From the NCBI RefSeq assembly GCF_003846175.1, contig NZ_ML123047.1:648304-712303 (forward strand): a stretch of DNA of 64,000 nucleotides, in the 5' to 3' direction. This document shows, in pieces, positions 52,094 through 61,558 of this stretch. The notes beneath the pieces are model-generated. The model did no database searches, was not told the DNA's origin, and worked only from the letters and a program-made list of their open reading frames with translations. The DNA comes from Streptomyces sp. ADI95-17. Its GTDB lineage: Bacteria > Actinomycetota > Actinomycetes > Streptomycetales > Streptomycetaceae. Every line of letters begins with the position of its first letter. Position 1 is the first letter of the stretch. The position numbers and the translations under genes were made by a program.

Positions 52094-53143
52094 ATGGATT
52101 TCGCACCCACCGAGGAGCAGGGCGCGGCGCAGGGGCTCGCGGCGCGGATCTTCGGCGATCTGTCGACGCCCGAGCGCCTGGCCGTGGCCGGTACGGGGAC
52201 GGACGCCGAGCTGTGGAAGGAACTCTGCGCGGCCGGGCTGACCGCGGCCGTCGAGGAGACCGGCCTGCTCGGCCTGGTGCTCCTGCTGGAGGAGCAGGGC
52301 CGCACGACGGCCCAGGTGCCGTTCGCGGCGAGCTGTGTGTACGGGCTGCTGGCCGTCGCCCGGCACGGCACGGACGAACAGCGGGAACGGCTGCTGCCCG
52401 CGCTGAGGGACGGTACGGCCGTCGCCACCGGGGCCTTCCCGGCAGGCGGCGGGATACGGGCGGACGGTACGAACACCGATGACGCCGGGCGGCTGAGCGG
52501 CAGCGTGCCGTACGTGCCGTGGCTGCGGGACGCCGGCCTCGTCCTCGTCCCGGACCGGGAAGCGCGGCTGTGGATCGTACGGACCGGTGATCCCGGTGTG
52601 CTGACCGAGCCGGTGGAGACCACGGCGCCCTGGTCGGCGGCGCGGCTCGTCCTGGACGGGGCGGCCGGCGAGCGGCTCGGCGGCGCCGGGGCGTACGGGG
52701 CGGTGCTGGCCGCGGCCCGGACGGCGTTCGCCGGACTGCAGGCCGGGGTGTGCGCCGGTTCGCTGGCCCGCGCCGTCGCGCATGTGAACACCCGCGAGCA
52801 GTTCGGGCGCCCGCTCTCCACCAAGCAGGGCGTGCTGCTGCGCGCCGCCGATGCCCACATGGACACCGAGGCGATCCGGGTCACCGCGTACGAGGCGGCC
52901 TGGCGGTACGACACGGGACTGCCGTACGGACCGCAGGCACTGACCGCCGCCTGGTGGGCGTCGGAGGCCGGCAAGCGGGTGGTGCACGCCGGACAGCATC
53001 TGCACGGCGGCACGGGCGCGGACCTCGACCACCCGGTGCACCGCCACTTCCTCTGGGGGCGGCAGCTCGACGCCTATCTGGGCTGCGGCGGCGAAGTGCT
53101 TCAGGAACTCGGGGACTCGCTGGTGAAGGAGGGCACGGAATGA
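52094..53143 (+). CDS. Acyl-CoA dehydrogenase (second ChsE-like subunit)
   Basis: 349 aa, ATG 52094 one base after the previous stop, with GGGGAGG upstream. MDFAPTEEQGAAQGLAARIF, LVLLLEEQGRTTAQVPFAAS, FAGLQAGVCAGSLARAVAHV, REQFGRPLSTKQGVLLRAAD, and HLHGGTGADLDHPVHRHFLW. It is shorter than a self-sufficient ACAD and likely forms a heteromer with the first ACAD of this operon. It overlaps the MaoC gene by 4 bp. Confidence 0.9.
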   Translation: MDFAPTEEQGAAQGLAARIFGDLSTPERLAVAGTGTDAELWKELCAAGLTAAVEETGLLGLVLLLEEQGRTTAQVPFAASCVYGLLAVARHGTDEQRERLLPALRDGTAVATGAFPAGGGIRADGTNTDDAGRLSGSVPYVPWLRDAGLVLVPDREARLWIVRTGDPGVLTEPVETTAPWSAARLVLDGAAGERLGGAGAYGAVLAAARTAFAGLQAGVCAGSLARAVAHVNTREQFGRPLSTKQGVLLRAADAHMDTEAIRVTAYEAAWRYDTGLPYGPQALTAAWWASEAGKRVVHAGQHLHGGTGADLDHPVHRHFLWGRQLDAYLGCGGEVLQELGDSLVKEGTE

Positions 53144-53541
53144 AGGTGAAGGCCGGTGACGAACTCGCGCCGCTGGAGATCGCGGTGACCCGCACCCTGA
53201 TCGTGGCGGGCGCGATCGCCTCCCGCGACTACCAGGACGTGCACCACGACGCGGAGCTGGCCCGGGAGAAGGGATCCCCGGACATCTTCATGAACATCCT
53301 GACGACCAACGGCCTGGTCGGCAGGTACGTCACCGACCGGCTCGGCCCCTCGGCCGTGCTCCGCAAGGTCGCCATCAGGCTGGGCGCGCCCAACTATCCC
53401 GGGGACACCATGGTGCTGAGCGGCACGGTCACCGCCGTCGCGGACGACGGGACCGCCGAGGTGGCCGTCGTCGGCTCCAACGGCCTCGGCAGGCATGTCA
53501 CCGGCACGGTGACCGTCGGCGTACCGCAGGGGGCGGCATGA
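53140..53541 (+). CDS. MaoC-family hydratase (ChsH1-like)
   Basis: 133 aa, ATG 53140 (ATGA overlap). Single hot-dog domain with the hydratase-2 motif in ASRDYQDVHHDAELAREKG (Asp and His catalytic pair) and FMNILTTNGLVGRYVTD. ChsH1 is the catalytic half of the ChsH1-ChsH2 hydratase, adding water to the side-chain enoyl-CoA. It stops in the ATGA of the thiolase gene. Confidence 0.9.
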   Translation: MKVKAGDELAPLEIAVTRTLIVAGAIASRDYQDVHHDAELAREKGSPDIFMNILTTNGLVGRYVTDRLGPSAVLRKVAIRLGAPNYPGDTMVLSGTVTAVADDGTAEVAVVGSNGLGRHVTGTVTVGVPQGAA

Positions 53542-54704
53542 GTGTGCGCAGGGCCGATTCGCTCGGCGGCAGGGCGGCGGTCGTGGGGATCGGCGCGACC
53601 GAGTTCTCCAAGGACTCCGGGCGCAGCGAGCTGAAACTGGCCGTCGAGGCGGTGCGGGCCGCCCTCGACGACGCCGGGCTGACCCCCGCCGACGTGGACG
53701 GGCTCGTCACCTTCACCATGGACACCAGCCCGGAGATCGCCGTCGCCCAGGCGGCCGGGATCGGTGAGCTGTCGTTCTTCTCCCGCATCCATTACGGCGG
53801 CGGGGCGGCCTGCGCCACCGTCCAGCAGGCGGCGATGGCCGTGGCGAGCGGGGTGGCCGACGTAGTGGTCTGCTACCGCGCGTTCAACGAGCGCTCGGGG
53901 CGCAGATTCGGCTCCGGCGTGCAGCAGCGTGAGCCCACCGCGGAGGGCGCGGCGCTCGGCTGGAACCTGCCCTTCGGGCTGCTCACCCCGGCCTCCTGGG
54001 TCGCCATGGCCGCCCAGCGCTATCTGCACACCTACGGGCTGACGCCGGACGTCTTCGGCCATGTCGCGGTGACCGACCGCCGCCACGCCGCCCGGAACCC
54101 GGCGGCGTACTTCTACGGGAAGCCGATCACCCTGGCCGACCACGCGGCGTCCCGGTGGATCGTCGAACCGCTGCGGCTGCTCGACTGCTGCCAGGAGACC
54201 GACGGCGGGCAGGCGATCGTCGTCACCAGCGCCGAACGGGCCCGGGACCTGCGGCGGCCGCCCGCCGTGATCGTGGCGGCCGCGCAGGGGGCCGGCCGGG
54301 CGCAGGAGCAGATGACGAGCTTCTACCGTGACGACCTGACCGGCCTGCCGGAGACGGGAGTGGTCGCCCGTCAGCTCTGGCGCGGCTCCGGCCTGACCCC
54401 CTCCGACATCGACGTGGGGATCCTCTACGACCACTTCACCCCCTTCGTCCTGATGCAGCTGGAGGAGTTCGGCTTCTGCGCGCTGGGGGAGGCGGCCGGC
54501 TTCGTCGCGGCGGACGCGCTGCCACTGAACACGCACGGGGGCCAGCTGGGGGAGGCGTATCTGCACGGCATGAACGGCATCGCGGAGGCGGTCCGGCAGA
54601 TCCGCGGCTCGTCGGTGAACCAGGTGTCCGGGGCGGCCCGGACCCTGGTCACGGCGGGCACCGGCGTCCCCACCTCGGGGCTCATCCTCGGCACGGACGA
54701 CTGA
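53538..54704 (+). CDS. Lipid-transfer protein / thiolase-like retro-aldolase (Ltp2-like)
   Basis: 388 aa, ATG 53538. Thiolase-superfamily fold: AAVVGIGATEFSKDSGRSELKLA (two parts), YGGGAACATVQQAAMAVASG, VVVCYRAFNERSG, ILYDHFTPFVLMQLEEFGF, NTHGGQLGEAYLHGMNGI. The two Tyr in the last two motifs fit the aldolase-type active site of Ltp2, which cleaves propionyl-CoA from a hydroxylated side chain together with a DUF35 partner. Last gene of the operon. Confidence 0.92.
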   Translation: MSVRRADSLGGRAAVVGIGATEFSKDSGRSELKLAVEAVRAALDDAGLTPADVDGLVTFTMDTSPEIAVAQAAGIGELSFFSRIHYGGGAACATVQQAAMAVASGVADVVVCYRAFNERSGRRFGSGVQQREPTAEGAALGWNLPFGLLTPASWVAMAAQRYLHTYGLTPDVFGHVAVTDRRHAARNPAAYFYGKPITLADHAASRWIVEPLRLLDCCQETDGGQAIVVTSAERARDLRRPPAVIVAAAQGAGRAQEQMTSFYRDDLTGLPETGVVARQLWRGSGLTPSDIDVGILYDHFTPFVLMQLEEFGFCALGEAAGFVAADALPLNTHGGQLGEAYLHGMNGIAEAVRQIRGSSVNQVSGAARTLVTAGTGVPTSGLILGTDD

Positions 54705-54887
54705 GCGAGCCCGGCCCCGGGGCGGCGTCCGTGCCGGGGCGCGGCATCAGGGGGCGCCCCTGAGCCCTGGAGACCACGACTCCACCTACAGGAGGTGGAG
54801 CAGGCCCCACCCCTACACCCTGAGGCGGACGCGCTTTCGGGACCTGGGGCCGATCCCCGGAGCGGTGCCCGCTTCTAGCGTGGAGCC

Positions 54888-55568
54888 ATGACCACGCCAG
54901 TCTGCACGGGCAGCTCCGGGGGAGCCGCCACCACCGGACACGCGCCGCACACGCCGTACCCGGTACACACGTCGCACACCACCGGGCACGGCTCACACGG
55001 CCTGCAGGCACCGCACACCCCGCGGGCCGCACGCGCCGCGTACGCCGCGCGGACCCCGTACGCCACCTACGCCCCGTACCCATCGTTCTCCTCGTTCGTC
55101 CGCGCGAGAGGCCCCGTGCTGCTGCGGGCCGCGCGCTCGCTCACCGCCAATCCGAGCGATGCCGAGGACCTGCTGCAGACCGCGCTCACCAAGACGTACG
55201 TCGCCTGGGAGCGGATCGAGGACCACCGGGCGCTCGACGGCTATGTCCGCCGGGCCCTGCTGAACACCCGGACCTCGCAGTGGCGCAAACGCAAGGTCGA
55301 CGAGTTCGCCTGCGACGAACTGCCCGAGCAGGAGGCCGCCCCGGCCCCCGACCCCGCCGAGCAGCAGACGCTGCACGACGCCATGTGGCGGGCCGTGCTG
55401 AAGCTGCCGGACCGGCAGCGGGCGATGGTGGTCCTGCGTTACTACGAGGACCTGAGCGAAGCCCAGACGGCCGAGGTGCTCGGGGTCTCCGTCGGCACCG
55501 TGAAGAGCGCGGTCTCGCGGGCGCTCGGCAAGCTCAGGGAGGACCCGGAGCTGGCTCCGGTGCGGTGA
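54888..55568 (+). CDS. SigE-family ECF-like RNA polymerase sigma factor
   Basis: 226 aa, ATG 54888. Region 2 starts at about residue 66 (FSSFVRARGPVLLRAARSL, AEDLLQTALTKTYVAWERI) and region 4 at about 165 (LPDRQRAMVVLRYYEDLSEAQ, VLGVSVGTVKSAVSRAL). The first ~64 residues are an unusual His/Tyr/Ala/Pro-rich tail (HAPHTPYPVHTSHTTGHGSH). No anti-sigma gene adjoins. A start inside (for example before FSSFV) is possible, but codon bias continues to 54888. Confidence 0.9.
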   Translation: MTTPVCTGSSGGAATTGHAPHTPYPVHTSHTTGHGSHGLQAPHTPRAARAAYAARTPYATYAPYPSFSSFVRARGPVLLRAARSLTANPSDAEDLLQTALTKTYVAWERIEDHRALDGYVRRALLNTRTSQWRKRKVDEFACDELPEQEAAPAPDPAEQQTLHDAMWRAVLKLPDRQRAMVVLRYYEDLSEAQTAEVLGVSVGTVKSAVSRALGKLREDPELAPVR

Positions 55569-55714
55569 CCCCGGGGGTGGCGGCGCACCGGCGACCGCGC
55601 CTGATTTTGCCGAACGACACCGATTCGTACTCTCGGAAGTAGTGACATACCAAGCGGTATGTGAGCAGAATCAGGCCAACCTTACTGCCGCGTAGCGCCC
55701 ACCGGGAGGACGCC

Positions 55715-57364
55715 GTGCTGAGCACCATGCAGGACGTACCGCTGACTGTCACCCGCATCCTCAGCCATGGGATGACCATTCACGGGAAGTCACAGGTCAC
55801 GACCTGGACCGGTGAACCCGAGCCGCAGCGGCGCAGCTTCGCCGAGATCGGCCGGCGCGCGACGCAGCTCGCGAACGCGCTGCGCGACGAGCTCGGTGTG
55901 GTCGCCGACCAGCGGGTGAGCACCCTCATGTGGAACAACGCCGAGCATGTCGAGGCGTATCTCGCGATCCCCTCGACGGGTGCGGTGCTCCACACGCTCA
56001 ACCTCCGGCTCCCGGCCGAGCAATTGGCCTGGATCGTCGCTCACGCCGACGACAAGGTCGTCATCGTCAACGGCTCCCTGCTGCCGATGCTCGCGCCGCT
56101 CCTCCCTCAGCTGCCTTCGATCGAGCACGTGGTCGTCGCAGGCCCGGGCGACCGCTCGCTCCTGGCCGGGGCGGCGCCCCGGGTGCACGACTACGAGGAG
56201 CTGATCGCCGGCCGCCCCACCCACTACGACTGGCCCGAGCTGGACGAACGCCAGGCCGCCGTCATGTGCTACACCTCCGGCACCACCGGCGAACCCAAGG
56301 GCGTCGTCTACTCCCACCGCTCCATCTACCTGCACTCCATGCAGGTCAACATGGCCGAATCGATGTCCCTGACCGACAACGACACCACGCTGGTGGTCGT
56401 TCCCCAGTTCCATGTGAACGCCTGGGGGCTGCCGCACGCGGCGTTCATGTCCGGCGTCAGCATGCTCATGCCCGACCGGTTCCTGCAGCCCGCCCCGCTC
56501 GCCGAGATGATCGAGCGCGTGCGGCCGACCCACGCCGCCGCCGTCCCCACCATCTGGCAGGCACTGCTCGCCGAGGTCACCGCCAACCCGCGCGACCTCA
56601 GCTCCATGGCCCGCGTCATCATCGGCGGCGCCGCCTGTCCGCCCTCCCTCATGGCGGCGTACGACAAGCTCGGCGTCCGCCTCTGCCATGCCTGGGGCAT
56701 GACGGAGACCTCGCCGCTCGGCACCATCGCCCAGCCGCCCGCCGGACTGACCGAGGAGGAGGGCTGGCCCTACCGCGTCACCCAGGGCCGCTTCTCGGCC
56801 GGAGTGGAGGCACGGCTGGTCGGCCCCGGCGGCGAGCACCTGCCGTGGGACAACAAGTCGGCCGGTGAGCTGGAGGTGCGCGGCCCCTGGATCGCCGGGT
56901 CCTACTACGGAGGCAGGGACGGCGAGACCCTGCGCCCCGAGGACAAGTTCAGCGAGGACGGCTGGCTGAAGACCGGTGACGTCGGTGTGATCAGCGAGGA
57001 CGGCTTCCTCACGCTCACCGACCGGGCCAAGGACGTCATCAAGTCCGGCGGCGAATGGATCTCCAGCGTCGAACTGGAGAACGTTCTGATGGCGCACCCG
57101 GACGTGGCCGAGGCGGCGGTCGTCGCCGTCCCGGACGAGAAGTGGGGCGAGCGCCCGCTGGCGACCGTGGTCCTCAAGGACGGCGCGAGCGCCGACTACG
57201 GGTCGCTGAAGGACTTCCTCGCCACGTCCGGCATCGCCAAGTGGCAGCTGCCGGAGCGCTGGACGGTCATCGCGGCCGTGCCGAAGACCAGCGTCGGCAA
57301 GTTCGACAAGAAGGTGATCCGCAGGCAGTACGCGGAGGGCGAGCTGGACATCACCCAGCTCTGA
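55715..57364 (+). CDS. fadD: Long-chain fatty acid-CoA ligase
   Basis: 549 aa from GTG 55715, five bases after GGGAGG. ANL adenylation fold: P-loop YTSGTTGEPKGVVYSHRS, GGAACPPSLM, WGMTETSPLG, hinge LKTGDVGVISEDGFLTLTDR, KSGGEWISSVELENV, and the catalytic Lys in SVGKFDKKVIRRQY. Activates an acyl chain to acyl-CoA. It could feed the CoA-dependent operon 49934-54704, but a sigma-factor gene separates them. Confidence 0.95.
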   Translation: MLSTMQDVPLTVTRILSHGMTIHGKSQVTTWTGEPEPQRRSFAEIGRRATQLANALRDELGVVADQRVSTLMWNNAEHVEAYLAIPSTGAVLHTLNLRLPAEQLAWIVAHADDKVVIVNGSLLPMLAPLLPQLPSIEHVVVAGPGDRSLLAGAAPRVHDYEELIAGRPTHYDWPELDERQAAVMCYTSGTTGEPKGVVYSHRSIYLHSMQVNMAESMSLTDNDTTLVVVPQFHVNAWGLPHAAFMSGVSMLMPDRFLQPAPLAEMIERVRPTHAAAVPTIWQALLAEVTANPRDLSSMARVIIGGAACPPSLMAAYDKLGVRLCHAWGMTETSPLGTIAQPPAGLTEEEGWPYRVTQGRFSAGVEARLVGPGGEHLPWDNKSAGELEVRGPWIAGSYYGGRDGETLRPEDKFSEDGWLKTGDVGVISEDGFLTLTDRAKDVIKSGGEWISSVELENVLMAHPDVAEAAVVAVPDEKWGERPLATVVLKDGASADYGSLKDFLATSGIAKWQLPERWTVIAAVPKTSVGKFDKKVIRRQYAEGELDITQL

Positions 57365-57382
57365 GCCGAGGGCCGCGGACAC

Positions 57383-57421
57383 GACGAGGGCGGTACGGGA
57401 ACCTCCCGTACCGCCCTCGTC
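57383..57421. terminator. Bidirectional terminator between fadD and the PAS/receiver gene
   Basis: Perfect 18-bp stem GACGAGGGCGGTACGGGA (57383-57400) with TCCCGTACCGCCCTCGTC (57404-57421) and a 3-base loop, between convergent genes. Confidence 0.88.
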
Positions 57422-57434
57422 ATGTACCGGTGTC

Positions 57435-60400
57435 TCAGTTCGTACCGATCTTCGCCAGCAGGTCGACGATGCGCGCCTGGACCTCTTCGCTCGTGGACCG
57501 CTCGGCCAGGAAGAGCACGGTCTCGCCCGAGCTGAGCTTCGGCAGCTCCGGCCCGTGCATGTCGGCGGAGGTGTAGACGACCAGCGGGGTCCGGTTCAAC
57601 TGACCGTTGGCGCGCAGCCAGTCGACGATGCCGGCCCGGCGGCGGCGCACCTGCATCAGGTCCATCACCACGAGGTTGGGCCGCGTCCGGGTGGCGAGCG
57701 TCACCGCCTCGCTGTCCGTGGAGGCCCGTGCCACCTGCATGCCGCGGCGCTCCAGGGTCTCCGTCAGCGCCAGCGCGATCTCCTCGTGCTCCTCGATCAA
57801 CAGCACCCGGGGCGGATGCTGTTCGCTGTCGCGCGGGGCGAGCGCCTTGAGGAGCACGGCGGGGTCGGCGCCGTACGCCGCCTCCCGCGAGGCCTGCCCC
57901 AGGCCCGCGGTCACCAGCACCGGGACCTCGGCCGCCACCGCCGCCTGACGCAGCGACTGGAGGGCCTTGCGGGTGATCGGACCGGTCAGCGGATCGACGA
58001 ACAGCGCGGCGGGGAACGCCGCGATCTGGGCGTCGACCTCCTCGCGCGAGTGCACGATCACCGGCCGGTAGCCGCGGTCGCTCAGCGCCTGCTGGGTGGA
58101 GACGTCGGGCGCGGGCCAGACGAGCAGCCGGCGCGGGTTGTCCAGCGGCTCCGGGGGCAGCTCGTCATCGACGGGCTGCGGCGAGGGACGGTTGGCGACC
58201 TCGACCGCGCCGCCCGGACCGTCCAGCGGCTCCGGCCCCTCGGCGCCCTCGTCGGGGGCCCCTATCGCGTACGAACGCCCCTCGGCCTCCGGGGCGGAAC
58301 GCAGCGGGCCCTGCGCGGGGACGGACGGGGCCGGCGCCGACGCGGCGGCCTGCGGGGTGCGCTCGCCGTCCGGCGGCGCGGCGAGCTTGCGGCGCCGCCC
58401 GGCACCGCCGAGCGTCTGGTTCTGCTGGTGCGCGATGTGCTGGGCGAACGGCACACCCTGCCCGAGCGTCCGCACGCTGAACGCGCGCCCCTGCGTCGAG
58501 TCCGACGACCCGCCGGGCACCGGAGCCTCCGCGGGCAGCGGCTGGCTACGCGCGTCCGCCAGGGGCGCGATGCCCCGCGCATGGCCTTCCGCGCTCTCCG
58601 GGCCCTCCGCAGGGTCTGCCGCGACGGCCGCGGTGCCCGTGGCGTGCGTGGTCTGTCCGGCCGCGAGCGGCTCCGCGCCCTCGGCGGGCAGGTCTTCGGC
58701 CTGATCGGGCCGCTCGGCCTGCTGCGGGACCTCGGGGTGGCGGGCCCGGCGACGGCCGGTCGGTACGGGATGCGGCTGGGGCGGGGTGTGGTCGTCGCCC
58801 GGTGCGATGCGTACGGAGTCATGGCGACCCGGCAGCGAGGCGTCGGCGTCGGCGTCGACGGCCGGGGACCGGTCGGCCTCCGCGGGCGGCAGCGCGAACG
58901 CGGTACGGGGCCCTGCGGGCTCGGCCTGGGCGGCCCGCTCCTGGGTGGCCGCCAGCGCCCGCCGGGCCCGCCGCCCGGTCGGCTGGGACGCCTGTGCCGG
59001 TACGGGCGAAGCGCCGGCCGAGCCGGAATCCGGAGCCGGAGCCTGGGCCGAATCCGCATCCGAAGCGGAGGCGGGCAGAGCCAGCTGGTTCTGCCCCTGC
59101 CCCTGATTCTGGCTCTCGGCACCCTGCCGCGCGCGGTGTCCGCCCGCGGGTACCGGCACGCCCTGCGGCGGCACGGTCTGGCCGAGCTGCGGCCGGCCGC
59201 CGCCCTGCGCGCCTTCCGCCGCCGTCACCACGGAACCTTCGGACGGCGCCGCGGGCAGCGCCAACGCCTGCCCGACACCCTGCTCAGGAGAGTCGGCGGA
59301 CGGAGCCGGCCCGGGCACCGGCTGCTGCGCACCGGTCTCGGCCGGGCTCGGCCGACCCCGCCTGCGCCCCGAACCCTCGCTGCGCGCGCTCTCCGCGATC
59401 TGGGCGGCGTCCGGCACCACGGGCTCACGGCGCGCCCGCCGCCGCCCGGTCGGCTCGGCCGCGGCCGTGTCGCCGTCGGCCCCGGCACCTGCCCCGGAAC
59501 CGCCCACCGGACTCTCCAGGAACGCGTCCGTGGACGCCCGCCGCGCGCGTCGCCGCCCGCCGCCCGACTGCTGCCCGGCCTCCGGCCCGCCCGGGCCGGC
59601 CACCGGCTCGGCCTCCGGCTCCGGCGCGGGCGCCGTCACCGTCCCCGAGCCGGCCCCCAACGGCACTTCGAGCACATACGCGCTGCCGCTCATCCCCGGC
59701 ACCTCGTGCGTCTGGAGCACACCGCCGTGCGCCCGCACGATCCCGCGCACGATCGGCTCGTGCACCGGGTCTCCCCCGGCGAACGGCCCGCGCACCTCGA
59801 TCCGTACGACCTCACCGCGCTGCGCCGCCGCGACGACGACCGTGGAGTCGACGTACCCGCCGCCGGGCACCACCCGGGCCTTGCCGGTGGAGTCGACCCC
59901 GGCCACATCCGCGACCAGGTGGGCGAGCGCGGTCACCAGCCGGGCTGCGTCCACCTCGGCCTCGATCGGCGGCGCGTGCACGGCGAACTGGGCGCGCCCG
60001 GGACCGATCAGCTCGACGGACGCGTCGATACCGGCCGTCACGACCGAGTCGAGCAGCACGTTCGCCTTGGCCAGCTTCTCGGAGCCGGCGTCCAGACGCT
60101 GATAGCCGAGGACGTTGTCGACGAGGGTGGTCATCCGGGCGTAGCCCGCCGCCAGATGGTGCAGGATCTGGTTGGCCTCGGGCCACAGCTGCCCCGCCGG
60201 GTCGGCGGCGAGCGTCGAGAGTTCGCCGCGCAGTTCCTCCAGCGGGCCGCGCAGCGATTCGCCGAGCACGGCGGTGAGCTGGGTGTGCCGGTCGGTCAGC
60301 GACGCCAGCCGGTCGGCCTGCGCCTCCAGCTCGGCCGCGTACCGCTCGGTCCGGTCGGCCAGCTCCGAGCTGTGCCGCTCCGTCAGCTCGGCGACCTCGG

Positions 60401-61274
60401 CGGTGTGACTGTCGGTCAGTTCGGCGAGCTCGGCCCGGTGCTGCGCGCCGAGCTCCTCGTACGGCCTGCGGTCGGTGAACGTCATGACGGCGCCGACCAG
60501 CTGGTCGCCGTCCCGGACCGGCGCGGTGGTCAGGTCGACCGGCACCTGCGCGCCGCTCTTGGACCACAGGACCTGGCCGCGCACCCGGTGCTTGCGCCCG
60601 GACCTGAGGGTGTCGGCGAGCGGCGACTCCTCGTACGGGAACGGCTCGCCCTCTGCCCGCGAGTGCAGGATCAGCGGATGCAGCTCCTGGCCGCCCAGGT
60701 CGCTGGCGCGGAAGCCGAGGATCTGCGCGGCGGCGGGGTTGACCAGGACCACCCGGCCGTCGGTGTCCGTGCCGACGACGCCCTCGGCCGCGGCCCGCAG
60801 GATCATCTCGGTCTGCCGCTGCGAACGGGCCAGTTCGGCCTCGGTGTCCACGGTGCCCGTCAGATCCCGCACGACGAGCATCAGCAGCTCGTCGCCGGTG
60901 TAGCTGCCGCTGTAGGTGCTCTGGAAGTCGTTGTACGCGGCCTGCCCGTCCTCCAGGCTGGCGCTGGTCACCTCGACCGGGTACTCGGTGCCGTCGGTGC
61001 GCCGGGCGGTCATCCGGGTCGGCTTCGTACGGCTGCGGTCGTCGGCGGTGTCGGCGCGGCGCATCGAGCCCGGGATCAGCTTGGAGTCGAACTCGGGCAG
61101 CAGGTCCAGCAGCCCGCGCCCGACGAGCGCGGTGCCCGGCGTCTCGAACATTTCGAGCGCGATGGTGTTGGCGTTGACGACCGTGCCGTTGCAGTTGACG
61201 AGCAGCAGCCCGTCGGGGAGTGCATCGAGTATGGCTGCGAGGCGAGCAGCGCCTCGGGATGGCCTGCTGCTCAC
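57435..61274 (-). CDS. Large PAS / kinase-like / receiver protein lacking the phospho-acceptor His
   Basis: 1279 aa, GTG 61274. In order: PAS1 (~10-120, ILDALPDGLLLVNCNGTVVN), PAS2 (~150-270, AAAEGVVGTDTDGRVVLVN), coiled coil (~275-345, AELTERHSSELADRTERYAA), kinase-like region (~345-545), ~500 residues of Ala/Pro/Gln-rich sequence with six basic (G)RRRAR-type patches, and two receiver-like domains (~1040-1130 and ~1150-1279; RVLLIEEHEEIALALTETLE, LVVMDLMQV, VYTSAD). In the DHp position the usual SHELRTPL is GESLRGPLEEL, without His. The ATP lid and N-box (ALAHLVADVA) are also poor. It probably senses through PAS and signals without His kinase activity. Codon usage is ordinary for the region. 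Confidence 0.85.
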   Translation of the reverse strand: MSSRPSRGAARLAAILDALPDGLLLVNCNGTVVNANTIALEMFETPGTALVGRGLLDLLPEFDSKLIPGSMRRADTADDRSRTKPTRMTARRTDGTEYPVEVTSASLEDGQAAYNDFQSTYSGSYTGDELLMLVVRDLTGTVDTEAELARSQRQTEMILRAAAEGVVGTDTDGRVVLVNPAAAQILGFRASDLGGQELHPLILHSRAEGEPFPYEESPLADTLRSGRKHRVRGQVLWSKSGAQVPVDLTTAPVRDGDQLVGAVMTFTDRRPYEELGAQHRAELAELTDSHTAEVAELTERHSSELADRTERYAAELEAQADRLASLTDRHTQLTAVLGESLRGPLEELRGELSTLAADPAGQLWPEANQILHHLAAGYARMTTLVDNVLGYQRLDAGSEKLAKANVLLDSVVTAGIDASVELIGPGRAQFAVHAPPIEAEVDAARLVTALAHLVADVAGVDSTGKARVVPGGGYVDSTVVVAAAQRGEVVRIEVRGPFAGGDPVHEPIVRGIVRAHGGVLQTHEVPGMSGSAYVLEVPLGAGSGTVTAPAPEPEAEPVAGPGGPEAGQQSGGGRRRARRASTDAFLESPVGGSGAGAGADGDTAAAEPTGRRRARREPVVPDAAQIAESARSEGSGRRRGRPSPAETGAQQPVPGPAPSADSPEQGVGQALALPAAPSEGSVVTAAEGAQGGGRPQLGQTVPPQGVPVPAGGHRARQGAESQNQGQGQNQLALPASASDADSAQAPAPDSGSAGASPVPAQASQPTGRRARRALAATQERAAQAEPAGPRTAFALPPAEADRSPAVDADADASLPGRHDSVRIAPGDDHTPPQPHPVPTGRRRARHPEVPQQAERPDQAEDLPAEGAEPLAAGQTTHATGTAAVAADPAEGPESAEGHARGIAPLADARSQPLPAEAPVPGGSSDSTQGRAFSVRTLGQGVPFAQHIAHQQNQTLGGAGRRRKLAAPPDGERTPQAAASAPAPSVPAQGPLRSAPEAEGRSYAIGAPDEGAEGPEPLDGPGGAVEVANRPSPQPVDDELPPEPLDNPRRLLVWPAPDVSTQQALSDRGYRPVIVHSREEVDAQIAAFPAALFVDPLTGPITRKALQSLRQAAVAAEVPVLVTAGLGQASREAAYGADPAVLLKALAPRDSEQHPPRVLLIEEHEEIALALTETLERRGMQVARASTDSEAVTLATRTRPNLVVMDLMQVRRRRAGIVDWLRANGQLNRTPLVVYTSADMHGPELPKLSSGETVLFLAERSTSEEVQARIVDLLAKIGTN

Positions 61275-61558
61275 GACGACGCTTCCTCCCTGGTTACCGC
61301 ACCTTGCCGACAGCGGGCCCCATCTTGCCCCTCGGGCCGCGGGCTGTCACTGGAGGAGTCTAAAGGCAGCGAAGGGGCGAGGGGCTGCGGATGAGGGGGA
61401 GCTCTCACCAAGGTTCTGTGCATACGGTGTACGACTCCGCCCCGTCTCCGCCTCGTCATGTGTCGTCGATCGTGCCCCGGCCGGGGCACGATCCCCTGCT
61501 CACGGGGTACGTCCGGTTCGGCCGGACGCACCCCGGCCACCGGGCCGGCCCGGCCCGG

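Noticed and set aside
57555..61394. Plus-strand open frame of 1279 codons opposite the PAS/receiver gene
   Set aside because: It mirrors the real gene on the other strand, has Arg/Gly/His-rich composition and no domains. High GC makes the antisense frame open by chance.
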